Assembly (NCBI GenBank): GCA_037447655.1
Contig: JBBHKE010000080.1
Span: 1 to 64,000 of the forward strand
Source of the DNA: Zygnema cylindricum
Lineage: Eukaryota > Streptophyta > Zygnematophyceae > Zygnematales > Zygnemataceae
Reading direction: 5' to 3'
Length of the DNA stretch: 64,000 bases
Shown in pieces: positions 36,277 to 47,575 of the stretch; the first letter of the stretch is position 1, and every line of letters starts with the position of its first letter. A program made the position numbers and the translations under genes. The notes under the pieces were generated by a model, which did not search any database, was not told where the DNA came from, and worked only from the letters and a program-made list of their open reading frames with translations.

Positions 36277-38567
36277 GGTAAAGATATATTTATTCTTTAA
36301 AATAAAAGGGTCTTATTTTAGTTCAATATAAGCATAGTTTTAGTGAATGTTGGATAAGCAATTTTTTTTCTGTCGCTGTAGGGGTTATTACATTTTTATT
36401 TGTAATTTTGTAAAGAGGTTAATGATTTATAATAAAACTTTTTGATAAAGTGTTTATCACATTTTTTTGAGATTGTGTGTTTTTTAAGAATTGCATATAT
36501 ATGCTCCAAAAAAATATATAAATTAAACAATGGAAAAAAATGTACATTCTGTAATTTTTATTTCTGGTTTTATTATATTTGAGCGACGGAGTATTTTTTA
36601 TGTTTGATCGAGGGAGTAATAGTCTAGAGAATTGTAAAATCCATGTATGTGAAAATAAAAGGGTTAAATGAAAGGGCTAAAAATAGAAAATAACGGTGAA
36701 TAAAAACACCTTGAGAGGAGAGAAGACACCTTGAGATACAAAAGCAAGCTTAACACAATCTAAGCAGAGAGTTACCCTGGCAACACTCATATTTTGCCTT
36801 TGGAAGAAGTTCTCCCTTTGGAGGAAGTTCAAACTTTGGAGGAAGTTCAAACCGATTTTGTAAACAAATTATTTTGGTCTAAAGCATTATTTGATAGCGA
36901 CGGGGCATTCTCGTCGCTTAGCCACTATCAGGGAAACATGGTGTTTCGCTGGATGTTCAACTTAAATTTCTCCATTCAGCGACGAAACTGCCTCAAATTC
37001 CACCAATGTGGAAGGAAAAACACAGTCAATGAGTGTGGGAAATTCAAGGAGAGAAATGAATACTCCATGCAAACACACAACATCATGATAAATCATTTTC
37101 CTAATACATTTTCGTATACAATTTTATAAAAAAAAACACTGTAAATAAAGGTCCAAAATAATATTTAATACCGTCAAATTCCTATACAAACAATAACTAA
37201 GCTTCGCAAACGAAGCTAAAAATAATAAGGAAAAACGAAAATCATATTAATACTAAAAAAAATACCAAACATCTCAAATGAAACTAAAAAAAAAAAAAAA
37301 AAAAAAACAAATACTCAAAAACTATTGCCCCCCCCCACTCTCTAACTTTCCTATTCATTAATATTGCTGAAAATGAATTATAGAAGATCATCCGCCAAGT
37401 CTTTTTTGGTGACCTCCTATTCATGAGTTTCGGCATCTTGCATGCCTTTGAGAAATTTTCGTGCCCTTACGCTGGGAATTGGCACCTCATCGCCCTCGAA
37501 GTCATTCCAATGTCACCAATGTCAACCACGACATCTCTTTCCTCTCCCTACTGATGCTTTCAGCACCGCAACACTTTGCCTTCCAAATCCCGAAGAAGAT
37601 AAGGTACTCATTGTTTCCCTTATCCCTCTTAAATTTGCCTCCCTTTGTATCCACCATCGTTATGCCTTTTGGTATTCTGCAATCAAAGCATTGTCAAAAA
37701 ATAATACAGCATGTCTAAGTGAGTGATGACAAAAAAATACGACATTAAACATTTAAGCTTAAGAAGTGGATCGTTGATGAAGACTGCTGATCGTTGTATG
37801 AGAAAACCAAGTTTTTGCGACGACGACCATCCAGCCTAATGGTAAATTCTAAATCCTACAGCCTAACCCTAAATCCTACAATTTTGTATTCTCGTTTTTC
37901 TTTTTTTCTTTTTTATTTCATCTTTTGTTATTCATTTACTTAATTTATTTCAACTCGTTTCTTTTAAATTAACCTTTTAAAGGTTGTTGTAGAAGAGAAG
38001 TAATATTCTGAGGTGCTCGGGGGGGGAGGGGTTGGGGGATTGGGGGGACGAGAGGCATAACAAGAATGAAATTGAGGCAAGCTAGACAACAAAATTAAGA
38101 AGCATAATACAAAAAACAAAAAAACAGAAATCACAAAACATATACCAAAAAACAGAAATCACAAAACATAAACCAAAACACAGAAATCACAAATAAACTA
38201 GGAACCAGAAAACATAAAACAGAAAACAGAAAAAAAAAAAAAAACAAAAAACAGAAATAAAAAATCAAAAACCATAAAACAGAAAAAAGAAAACAGAAAA
38301 CGAAAATCAGAAATCAGAAAGAGGAAAAAAAAATCAGAAAATAGAAAATAGAAAACAAAACATAAAACAGTAAACAGGAACCAGAAAACAGAAAACAGAA
38401 GCCTGCCACAAACAATAAGTGAATATGGGGTTAGAAATGATTTGATAAAAGGTAAACGCTTGTACGTGCCATATACACCCCCGTAAAGTGTTTTACAAAC
38501 TTTGTTTTAGTCCTCGGAAAAAGTAAACGCTCTCCGTTGACATAACAATCCGCAATCATCTAGTTGA
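36277..38567. other. Intergenic, low-complexity DNA
   Basis: AT-rich throughout. A short minisatellite of CTTTGGAGGAAGTTC-like units sits at 36796-36850. There are A runs near 37290, G-rich DNA at 38020-38050, and a degenerate array of AAAACAGAAATCAC / AAAACAGAAA units at about 38110-38400. An open frame at 37442-37726 overlaps another in a second phase, and I could not assign it. Confidence 0.6.
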
Positions 38568-38867
38568 CTACTCACACGCAATAAATCTTTGTGGATACGT
38601 GTTGAATTTTTCGCCTCGATACCGAACGCCCTTGTAGTCTCCACGTGGCAGGTCCACATCTCCATTTAAAGCTCCTTTTTCGAGGGGCTCTACATCTCTG
38701 ATTAAAGCTCTTCCTTCGAGGGGCTCCACATTCGATGTATCTTCAGTTGGTAAATCAAGTTCTTGAGTCTTGCTCCTCCCTATTTTGTCAAAAACCGGAG
38801 ATGGAGAAATTTTAGGCCTAAGGGTGCTTTTTGTTGAATATTTGCGAACATTGTATTGATGGGCCAC
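38568..38867 (-). CDS. Possible AP2/ERF-like gene fragment or first exon
   Basis: A 99-codon frame ends ...GDYKGVRYRGEKFNTYPQRFIA. This resembles the start of an AP2 DNA-binding domain (the Y-R/K-G-V-R signature), but the rest of the domain is absent. The frame ends in a stop just after a possible splice donor (GTGAGT), so the domain could continue in another exon; none was found downstream. The front half has two near-repeats (VEPLEGRALIRD / VEPLEKGALNGD). A TATA-like site about 125 bases upstream supports a promoter. It could be a pseudogene or chance similarity. Confidence 0.3.
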   Translation of the reverse strand: MAHQYNVRKYSTKSTLRPKISPSPVFDKIGRSKTQELDLPTEDTSNVEPLEGRALIRDVEPLEKGALNGDVDLPRGDYKGVRYRGEKFNTYPQRFIACE

Positions 38868-38990
38868 ATATATTCAGAAAACAACCAACAATTGCAGACA
38901 AGAAAGGATATGAAGAAAAGAAAACTGAATGTAGAAGGCAAGTTAAATGGAGAAGCTGATGAGATATTGCCATGGTTGAGTTGAGGAGAT

Positions 38991-39001
38991 TTATATATAT
39001 A
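38991..39001 (-). promoter_or_regulatory. TATA-like site upstream of the AP2-like frame
   Basis: The minus strand reads TTATATATATAAATCTCC about 125 bases above the ATG at 38867. Positionally reasonable for a core promoter, but such runs are common in AT-rich DNA. Confidence 0.3.
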
Positions 39002-39730
39002 ACAATGAAAGACGAGGTGGTGGGAAAAAAAAGAGGGAAACCTTTTCCCGAAATTTTGGTGTACAGAATTAAAAATTTAAAATTGTGTTACAAATTCTCA
39101 AAAATATTAAAACCAAATAATGAGCGAGAATGTTTGAAATTTTGGGTCAGTTTCAGGTGAAAGATGTTACCGTGCAATTTTCATCGCTGACTCATGGGAG
39201 CGGTTAGGGCCTATTGAATGTACGGTTAGTTTTTGGAACAACCACAAATAGGACATACGATTATTGTGACGTTATCATCTCGTTTTTATAGCCGTATCAT
39301 TTACGTGGATTTGAAATTGGCCACGTGTAATTTTGGGCGACCAATCGTATTACGCGTTGGACGAGCTGGTTGATATTTTGGTACATTTGTCACTTTATTA
39401 GAGTTAACATTAACTGTAATACATGCTAACTTTTACGCTAATATCGGTTACTGTTTCACAAGATGTTTTTGAATGCAACCTTATTTGAATTAAGACACAT
39501 TTTACTGTCATTTAACTCTAATATATCCTCTAAAATGCGACATATTAAAGTTAATGGTCATTATTAATGTAAACATGTAACATTACAACGGACAACCAAC
39601 CTCTGTTTTTGATAAAACAGTGTTGCGTAGTTGTAGAAGCAATTTGACCTAAAAAAAATGTAACTGTTAAAAATAATAACGCTTTATGGTATACAGCTGA
39701 CGTTTAACGGCCAAAAAACACTTTGACACG
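39002..39730. other. Intergenic, nothing recognised
   Basis: AT-rich DNA between the AP2-like fragment's upstream region and the next MITE pair. Only short unassignable frames. Confidence 0.4.
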
Positions 39731-39739
39731 TACAGAGGT

Positions 39740-40448
39740 CCAAAATGAGCGACGGCGTACGAATTGTTAAATTTTGTACGGGTACACATATTACTGTAGA
39801 CATCAAAAAAGCGGGCATTGAGTTTTCAGGACAACCCAAATTACAGTTAGGGATTAATTAGTATATATGATTTTTTTCAGAAAAAAAATCTCGATTAGTG
39901 TTAATAACACTAATTTTTTTTTTACGTTATTTATTCCTAATCACTATTATAGTAAAGGAATAAATAGCGTAACAAAAAAATTAGTGTTATTAACACTAAT
40001 CGGGATTTTTTTTTTTTAAACTATATATGCTAATTAATCCCTAACTGTAATTTGGGTTGTCCTGGATAACAAATACAAGCCTATTCTATGTCTACAGTAA
40101 TATGTGTACCCGTGCAAAATCTGACAATTCGTACGCCGCCGTGTTGTTCACACGGTCAACGAACGAACATATGAGAACATGATTTTTGTCGACGAGTTTG
40201 CTTCTCTTTCTTCCATGCACATTCACATGTGTGCGCAATAATGTTAAGTGTCTTTTATGCATTTGTAATTCAAAAAGTACCATTTCGAACGGAGATATCA
40301 TGTTCGTACGACACACTATTTCCATTGCAGTGTACTTCCTTATTAACGCTAATTGAAAAAAAACCCTAATTAGAATAATGGAAAAAAATAGAATTATGGA
40401 TTGTATTTCAAGTTTTATTTTTGAAAAAAGGGCACCGAACTAGCGTTA
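39740..40448. mobile_element. Two MITE-2 copies head to head (left one partial); the right one hosts later insertions
   Basis: From about 39740 to 39945 and from 39946 to 40448 the DNA is inverted MITE-2 sequence: GTACACATATTACTGTAGAC against GTCTACAGTAATATGTGTAC, and GGGATTAATTAGTATATAT against its mirror. The right copy runs on through TATTTCAAG and GGGCACCGAACTAGCGTTA, where the element at 40449 interrupts it. Its missing end reappears at 41057-41063 and 44691-44720. Confidence 0.75.
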
Positions 40449-41056
40449 GGGTGACGTTCCATCAGGCAAAAAGTGGCGTAGTTTACAAAAATCCGCGACC
40501 CTCCGTACCAAATCGTACCGCCTATTTTGTTTTTATACGAAAAACAACATTACAGAGAATCTTGCCGATACTCTTCGAAGGTCTTAGAGATAATATTGGC
40601 CGTCGGATGTTCACCTGCGAGGAGTCCGATTCATTTTTTTCTGTAACTGTCAACCCACCTCCCACCTCAAAGAGGTGGGTTGGCAGATACAGAAAAAAAA
40701 ACGTGACTCGCTGGACAATTAAGCTACGTGTCATGATGGAAAATTAAAGAAAAATCTTAAGAAAACCGAAACTTTAAAAAATGAGCAGGTGTACAGACTG
40801 GCGTCTGCAAAAAGTATAAAAGTTTTGTCATATGATAACTTCGTACGCAGGTACATGGTACGCAAGTCAAGATTTGAAGTTAAGTTTGTCGATGCTGAAA
40901 ATTTGAAAGATATTCAGTATTGGATAGTGGCTTGCGTGGCGCCATTCAATTTAGATCACGTGGCTTACAGACTCTACGTGATGGAACATCGACTTAATCG
41001 AGCCTGTCTGTAGAGTTTGCCGTACAATTACAAAAACGTATGATAGAACTTCACCC
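40449..41056. mobile_element. TIR element with TTA target duplication (Harbinger-like), 608 bp
   Basis: The ends are GGGTGACGTTC and GAACTTCACCC, imperfect inverted repeats, flanked by TTA at 40446-40448 and 41057-41059. Joining the flanks restores the MITE-2 consensus TAGCGTTATTTA. A TTA duplication is typical of PIF/Harbinger elements. It contains a hairpin built on AACCCACCTC / GAGGTGGGTT near 40655-40685. No transposase frame. Confidence 0.65.
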
Positions 41057-41063
41057 TTATTTA

Positions 41064-41906
41064 TGTTGTCCATAGCCATTTCTAGCCATGGATTCACCCT
41101 CGGAAGTACCACAGACTACCCTAAAAACAGCGTACTTTGGATAGACACAGAATTCAAAAGAATTAACAAAACAAGCTGAAACTAAGTTAATAGATAAAAT
41201 ATAGGCTATAAAATAACCTCACAAAGTTTCAGATAAAAATAATAAACAGAGTGATCACATCATCTAGTCAAAGTTGCAGAAAAACAGTCTGCCAGAACTT
41301 TGATTAAACAGACTAACTTCACAATGAAGTAAAACACAGACCAGGCACACAATAGACCTGCAAATCTGTGACAATATTAACAATACAAATAGGAACACAC
41401 ATGCAGAATTTCAGACAATTCTGCCAACAGATCTGAGAGAAATCCTCAGATAAAATTACCAAAAATCCCCATAAACAGTTTTTGGTCCAAAAAGTTCCTT
41501 AAGTCCAAAATGACGAAGTCCTACAAATATACACTAGAGCTCACTACTGAATGTACGGAGGCATACCAACCGTACGTAACCCGAATACTTCGTGACATGT
41601 CAAAATGAATAGCTTTACACTAATACCTAATACACATAGGACAAAACATTGTTGCAAATATTTACAAACCTTACAAATTTCATCAAACGAATCTGGACCG
41701 TCCAATATAAATATCATGTGATGGACGCGATTTCGCGTCCCACTTAATTCCTTTTTCACGTCCTTTTAATTTTCCTCGTACATCTACTCCCCCAATCCAC
41801 AAACCATTCGAACCACCACATTAATTTCGTTAATTAAATACGCACACTAACACGCGCACTCACGAAACGTCGTGTGTGCACGAAACCAACTTTTCAAAAA
41901 CCAACA
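41064..41906 (-). repeat. D 3' LTR (843 bp)
   Basis: It starts TGTTGTCCATAGCC and ends TTCAAAAACCAACA on the plus strand. Like its partner it contains the gag start codon and the first eight gag codons, here useless because they sit at the element's 3' end. Confidence 0.9.
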
Positions 41907-41920
41907 CTCCCCCGAAAATT
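41907..41920 (-). promoter_or_regulatory. D polypurine tract
   Basis: On the minus strand TTTTCGGGGGAG directly precedes the 3' LTR (TGTTGG). This is the expected place for the plus-strand primer. Confidence 0.6.
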
Positions 41921-42699
41921 TAGTTTCGTGCGTCCATGGCGCCAGGTCATTAGCTGTCACCAATGTTACCAACTGTCACTCTTGCCTTCAGCTGCCTCCA
42001 TTAAAATCCGCCAAATGCCTCCGACTAATTTTTTTTTTTCTTGTTCCACCACTGCTTCCGCTGCCTCCATAAATCTTTCCACATTTTATAACAGTTTTTT
42101 TTTTTTTTTTCTTTCTCGATTACAATAAAAAAAAAAAAAAAAAAAATCATTTCTACTATAATCTACACCTCAATTTTACTTTCCAAAATTCTGTCACAAG
42201 TCAAATTTCTACCAAAGTATCACACGAATATATCCCACTCAAATAACTTCTACCTTAACAAAACAAATCAAATTTCAAAATTTTTCTTTTTCCATTTAAT
42301 ATTCGGATCCCAAAATTTCCCATTAAAAATAAATAAATCAAAATCTATTTCCTCAAAACAAAATACCGAAATAGACCAAATTCCAACAAAAAATCCCACA
42401 TATTCCTCTAACTACCACAACAATTTCCAAAAATGAAAAACTTTTCAATTTTTCTAAATTTCTCAAACCCCTTACTGAATCCTTTAAAAACTCTCTTTTC
42501 AACCAATTTCAAAACAAAAATGCTAAATTCGAGATTCCACAAATATAACCGAATGTTAAAGGTAGTTTCCTCAATAAAATTATTTTTCACGCCGTTTTTT
42601 TTTTTATACCACTTTTGGCACATGTTTTCTTCTACGGGTGGTCCTCTCAACTCTACTTCTTTTCTTCGTTTTCTTAATGAATTTTGGTATTTTCTCAAT

Positions 42700-43872
42700 T
42701 TTTGCATTTTATTTTTTTTTTCTCATATTATAGGGCTCTTTACTTACACCAATTTTCTGAACTTTTTTCTTCTCTCCTTCTCTAAATGAATCACACTTTT
42801 CATGCAAATTATTTTCAGTTTTTCCCGTTTCCACTTCCAAGTAACCTTCACTTCCTCCTACTATTCTTACTTCAATAAATTCTTCCACTTGCGAATCTTT
42901 ATCACTCACCAATCTGTCGTTGGAAGATGTGATAAAATCTGACTCATTTTCAGTCACCTCTTTCTCCACTCCATTTTCGGTGTCAAAAAAATATTTCTTT
43001 TCCTTCCTCATGTTCCATATCTAGAGGAGCAACAATCGGCAAATATACAAATTCGTCAACGGGAAGGGTAACCCCTCGTTTAGGGGGTCGAACTCGATTG
43101 TCATCCCATCCTTTTCTGAAATTTCTTGTGACACATGCACTTTTATATACCGGACATACCCTGAAGGTATGCCCTAAAACATTTACAATAAAAACAATTT
43201 TCTGATTTACAACTTTTTCTATTTTTCTGGAATTGTGGTTTAACATCTTGAAAATTCCCCCTATTCTTTAGAGCCTCCTTATCATTCTCTTCATCTAAAA
43301 CAAATCTGATTGCTAAAGATAAATTCCAATCCTTTTTATCAACTTGGTTTAATCTATCAAAAGCACACCTATATTCCTTAGGTAATCCCTTTCATTAACA
43401 AGAGAGCCTTTTGAACATTTGTAAAGTTTCCTCCCGCAATATCATTTTCTGCAAACAATCTTTGCAAACTAAGGCAATATTTCAACATGCTACCACCATC
43501 ATATTTATATTCAAATATTTTTGTAGCACTAATCATCCAGTGATACACAGAAGTCTTTTGATAAGTGCATTCTAAAAACTTCCATAATTCAGCTGCACTC
43601 TTCACATCAAGGTACATCATTACAAATTCCTTAGTCATAGATAGCTTGATAATCCTCAAGCTCTCCAGGTTTTTCTCCTCCCATTCAGCTGATGTTTCGA
43701 CACATGTCCCATCCACCACATCCATAAGCTTCCTCAACTTGAAGTAGCTCTCCATAATACTCCTCCTACAATAATATTCAGTTCCAATAAATAAGGGTAA
43801 GTAAGATTCATCCAATATGGGTAGCCATGGGCGTGGGCCCATAACCTGTTGTCCATAGCCATTTCTAGCCAT
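42700..43872 (-). pseudogene. D gag, interrupted
   Basis: The frame opens at 43872 inside the LTR (MARNGYGQQVMGPRPW) and stays open to 43378, giving an N-terminal gag region of the UBN2 kind (ATKIFEYKYDGGSMLKYC, KALLLMKG). After a break, a zinc-knuckle-like piece (LGHTFRVCPVYKSA) lies at 43246-42983 with its first cysteines in another frame, and an acidic stretch follows at 43011-42709. No pol motifs follow. Product function, if any, would be particle assembly. Confidence 0.7.
43833..43846 (-). promoter_or_regulatory. D primer-binding site
   Basis: The plus strand reads GTGGGCCCATAACC directly before the LTR at 43847, a 14-base match to the initiator tRNA-Met anticodon arm as I remember it. 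It overlaps gag codons for Val-Met-Gly-Pro. Confidence 0.75.
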
Positions 43873-44690
43873 GGATTCACCCTCGGAAGTACCACAGACT
43901 ACCCTAAAAACATCGTACTTTGGATAGACACAGAATTCAAAAGAATTAACAAAACAAGTTGAAACTAAATTAACAGATATAATATAGGCTATAAAATAAC
44001 CTCACAAAGTTTCAGATAAAAATAATAAACAGAGTGATCACATCATCTAGTCAAAGTTGCAGAAAAACAGTCTGCCATAACTTTGATTAAACAGACTAAC
44101 TTCACAATGAAGTAAAACACAGACCAGGCACACAATAGACCTGAAAATCTGTGACAATATTAACAATACAAATAGGAACACACATGCAGAATTTCAGACA
44201 ATTCTGCCAACAGATCTGAGAGAAATCCTCAGATAAAATTACCAAAAATCCCCATAAACAGTTTTTTGGTCCAAAAAGTTCCTTAAGTCCAAAATGACGA
44301 AGTCCTACAAATATACACTAGAGCTCACTACTGAATGTACGGAGGCATACCAACCGTACGTAACCCGAATACTTCGTGACATGTCAAAATGAATAGATTT
44401 ACACTAATACCTAATACACATAGGACAAAACATTGTTGCAAATATTTACAAACCTTACAAATTTCATCAAACGAATCTGGACCGTCCAATATAAATATCA
44501 TGTGATGGACGCGATTTCGCGTCCCACTTAATTCCTTTTTCACGTCCTTTTAATTTTCCTCGTACATCTACTCCCCCAATCCACAAACCATTCGAACCAC
44601 CACATTAATTTCGTTAATTAAATACGCACACTAACACGCGCACTCACGAAACGTCGTGTGTGCACGAAACCAACTTTTCAAAAACCAACA
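43847..44690 (-). repeat. D 5' LTR (844 bp)
   Basis: Nearly identical to 41064-41906, with the same ends. A cytosine-to-thymine type change rate was not assessed. Confidence 0.9.
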
Positions 44691-44716
44691 ATTTATTCTA
44701 ATAGCGTTTGGCAGTG

Positions 44717-45282
44717 TACACCGCCAATCACTATTAGAGTAAATAATGCGAATTCAATGCCCTTTAAAAAAAAAAAAACCTTGAAATACAACTCATAATT
44801 CTTTTTTTCCATTATTCTAATTAGGGTTTTTTTCAATTAGCGTTAATAATGTAAGTACATTGCGATGGAAATAGCGTGGCGTACGGACATGGTATCTCCG
44901 TATGAAATGGTACTTTTTGAATTACAAAGGCATAAAATGACACTTAACATTATTGCTTACACATGTGAATGTGCACTGGAAGAAAGAGACACAAACCCGT
45001 CGAAAAGAAACTCTTCGACAAAAATCACGTTCTCAAATGTTCGTCCGTCGACCGTGTGAACAACGCGACGGCGTACCAATTCTCAGATTTTGTATAGGTA
45101 CACATATTACTGTAGACTTCAAAAGAGCAAGTATTTATTATTCAAGACAACCCAAATTACAGTTAGGGATTAATTAGTATATATATATTTTTCAAAAAAA
45201 AAAAAATCCCGATTAGTGTTAATAATACTATTTTTTTTTGTACGCTATTTATTCCTTTACTCTAATAGCGATTGACGCTGTA
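44717..45282. mobile_element. MITE-2, uninterrupted copy (566 bp)
   Basis: The ends are TACACCGCCAATCACTATTAGAG and CTCTAATAGCGATTGACGCTGTA. This is the best reference copy for the family: it lets the insertion points in the copies at 32.0 and 39.9 kb be placed to the base. Its left end overlaps the terminal GTGTACA of the older copy that hosts element D. Confidence 0.8.
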
Positions 45283-45864
45283 GTGAACAATTTCTCTTTT
45301 CAATCAAGTTTTGTACTTTGATGGTTTAACTATCGCGTTTTCCATAATAAAATCTTTCCAAATACTTCACTTTTTAAGTTTTCATCTAATTTACCTGCAC
45401 ACTAATACGACAAATTGTTCCGTGCATTACATCTGTATTGTGAAACAGTACGTGGAGGTACATAACTGTACATGTTTGTCAACAGAGTTTCATTTAGAAG
45501 TTGTCAATAGTTGCTTGGGGACAAACTATGTACGTTCAAAAATTAAAAATCTTATCATCTGCGAAAAAAAAAACAAATTTGATGACACACTTGGGATTTT
45601 ATGAACCGATACACATTTGCAACATTCGGTCATACAGCTGCACGTGGCTGCAGCTTTTCTGTTACTTGGACGAGCGATAAAAACTGAGAAGTATAAATTT
45701 GTTGTCCTTGTATTTGTATAAGAACGTGTGAAAGGTGGCGAAAGGTTTTCTTCCGCGTCTCGAAAGTGGTCAAAATAGTATGAATGTCCATTCTACGTGT
45801 ACGACTATGCAAGTCTAGACACAATACACAAAAGATTGGATTTTTGTCGTACACGAAAAATATC
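45283..45864. other. Intergenic, nothing recognised
   Basis: AT-rich DNA with short unassignable frames between two TIR elements. Confidence 0.4.
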
Positions 45865-46216
45865 TAGTGTTGTGTATCGAGAAAAAATTATCCCAATAAA
45901 ACCGATGCGGATAGTTATCGGTTATCGAACGGTGAGGGTTACACATATATTTGTACAAATAGTACGGAGTATACGGTACGGATATAATGTACAAAATGAG
46001 TACTTATGACATTTTTTCACAATCCTTTCCGTACTAGAGTATGGAGCTATCGCCGATAGTTATCGAGCAGGCAATATCGCAATGAAAAATCGATGTTATC
46101 GGTGTTCTATGACAATAACACCGGTTCCAATATATCGTACCAGGATATTGATTATCGGTAGGCCAAAAAAAGGTGCATATTGATTATCGAGAAATGGTTA
46201 CCGATACACAACACTA
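45865..46216. mobile_element. hAT-like MITE family G, copy 2 (352 bp)
   Basis: The ends are TAGTGTTGTGTATCGAG and CGATACACAACACTA, flanked by AAAATATC and GAAATATC (7 of 8 bases identical). The interior has GTTATCG-type palindromes as in copy 1. Non-coding. Confidence 0.8.
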
Positions 46217-46639
46217 GAAATATCTGTGTACGGGCGGGTTACTAACATATATGTATGTGTTTCTCTCTCGCATATATAACTTTTACAAAAGCCAAGCGGG
46301 TTATGAACATATTTGTATCTATTTTGCGATGGCATATATAAGGGTATGTTCTCATGTAATCAAAACTTAGTTTTGTTACTTTGTTTTTTAGCGAAGATTT
46401 TCCGTAAACTGTTTCAAGTGTCCCAATGTGTAACAATTAAGTTGTTGCTTAAGGGTGTCATGATTGTATAAGTCGACAATGCTCGTGACGGCTATCAACG
46501 TCTACAATTTGTGATGATGCACGTCATTTTTCGTAACTGCTTGTGACGTCGCATGTCTTTTCCGAGACATTATAAACGCACCGCATTTCGGCCTGTTGCG
46601 TTTCATGGTTGAAGCTGATGCAGTTTGCCTTTGCATCTC

Positions 46640-47175
46640 CTGTCCGGTCGACATGAAATGGCATCGAAATCTCGAGACCCGTGCAAAAAAAAAATCGTGC
46701 CAAAGAGAAACAGACAAAACAACACAAATTGTGTACTTTTCCTCGTTGTACTGAATGGTAACGGAAAAAACTTAGCGAATCGTGTACTTTTCCTGAACGT
46801 TAAGAATCGTTTGAATCTTTTTTTACAAATGCCAATATGTGTTCCTAGTTGTTCAACAGTGATAATATAATATAAAACACATGGCTGATGTGTTTTAAAA
46901 TAAATTTGAAGGTGACATTTTTTTACATGGTCGTGGGTCGAAAAACACAAGACGACAACATGTAGAACATTTTAAGTTCGACGATGACTCAAAATGTACT
47001 TTTTTTTTCAATTTCTTTGTACGGGTGTAATTTCGGTTGTAAAACGCTAAGTTTTAGAGGAAAACGACGACAAAAAACCCTTATATTGGCACATGGAGAC
47101 ATACCACAACGGAATGAAATCGTTACTTTAAAATGTGACATATGTAAACGCATTCAAAACTTATAACAGATGTAG
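46640..47175. repeat. Dispersed repeat family E, copy 1
   Basis: It shares ordered blocks with 50950-51420 and 52260-52720: CGAAATGGCATC/ACGAAATGGC, the GAGACCCGTG-like block, TTTTTTGTACGG, and GAGGAAAACGACGACAAAAAACC. No ends or coding frame were identified. Confidence 0.5.
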
Positions 47176-47575
47176 TCGTCCACAACATGTTTTTATACAT
47201 CCAAGTGTCTACAATTTAAGACGTCGTTGAACTCAGAGGCCTCCATATGCCTTCAGAATATGTTGCTTATACTAAACCTCTAGGATAACCTTGACCCCTT
47301 TTGATTTCACCAAGGATAACTGCCACCCTGGCAAACAATGACTTTGACTTGCCTCACCCCATTGAAGAAAACAATCCCTTGAGTCAATAGCAAAAAGAAT
47401 CAAGTGATTTGCTCCCTTGAGTAGTGAATTATGAATGGTGAAAGATGACCTATTGTACAGGAGCACTCTAGGAGAGAGGCGGCTACCTAACATTTTTCTA
47501 AGTCCTAAACCCCACACTAAGCCCTCTACTACTAGAGTACGTCACCAATCAAAACATTGTATTGTACAGAAACGT

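Larger units (their letters stand above)
41064..44690 (-). mobile_element. Complete non-autonomous Copia-type element D (gag only) with target duplication
   Basis: Two LTRs (41064-41906 and 43847-44690) bound a 1.94-kb interior. The 5-base duplication ATTTA flanks the whole element (41059-41063 and 44691-44695). The LTRs differ by about eight substitutions and one indel by eye, roughly 1%, so insertion was recent. The interior holds only broken gag sequence; no protease, integrase or reverse transcriptase was found. A purine-rich tract sits at the inner edge of the 3' LTR and an anticodon-arm primer-binding site at that of the 5' LTR. Mobility would need enzymes supplied by a related element such as B. 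Confidence 0.9.

Noticed and set aside
32141-45177. Similar short frames in the MITE-2 copies (near 32.2, 33.6, 40.2 and 44.9 kb) as a conserved small protein
   Set aside because: The similarity is at DNA level across the whole element; frames shift and stop at different places between copies.
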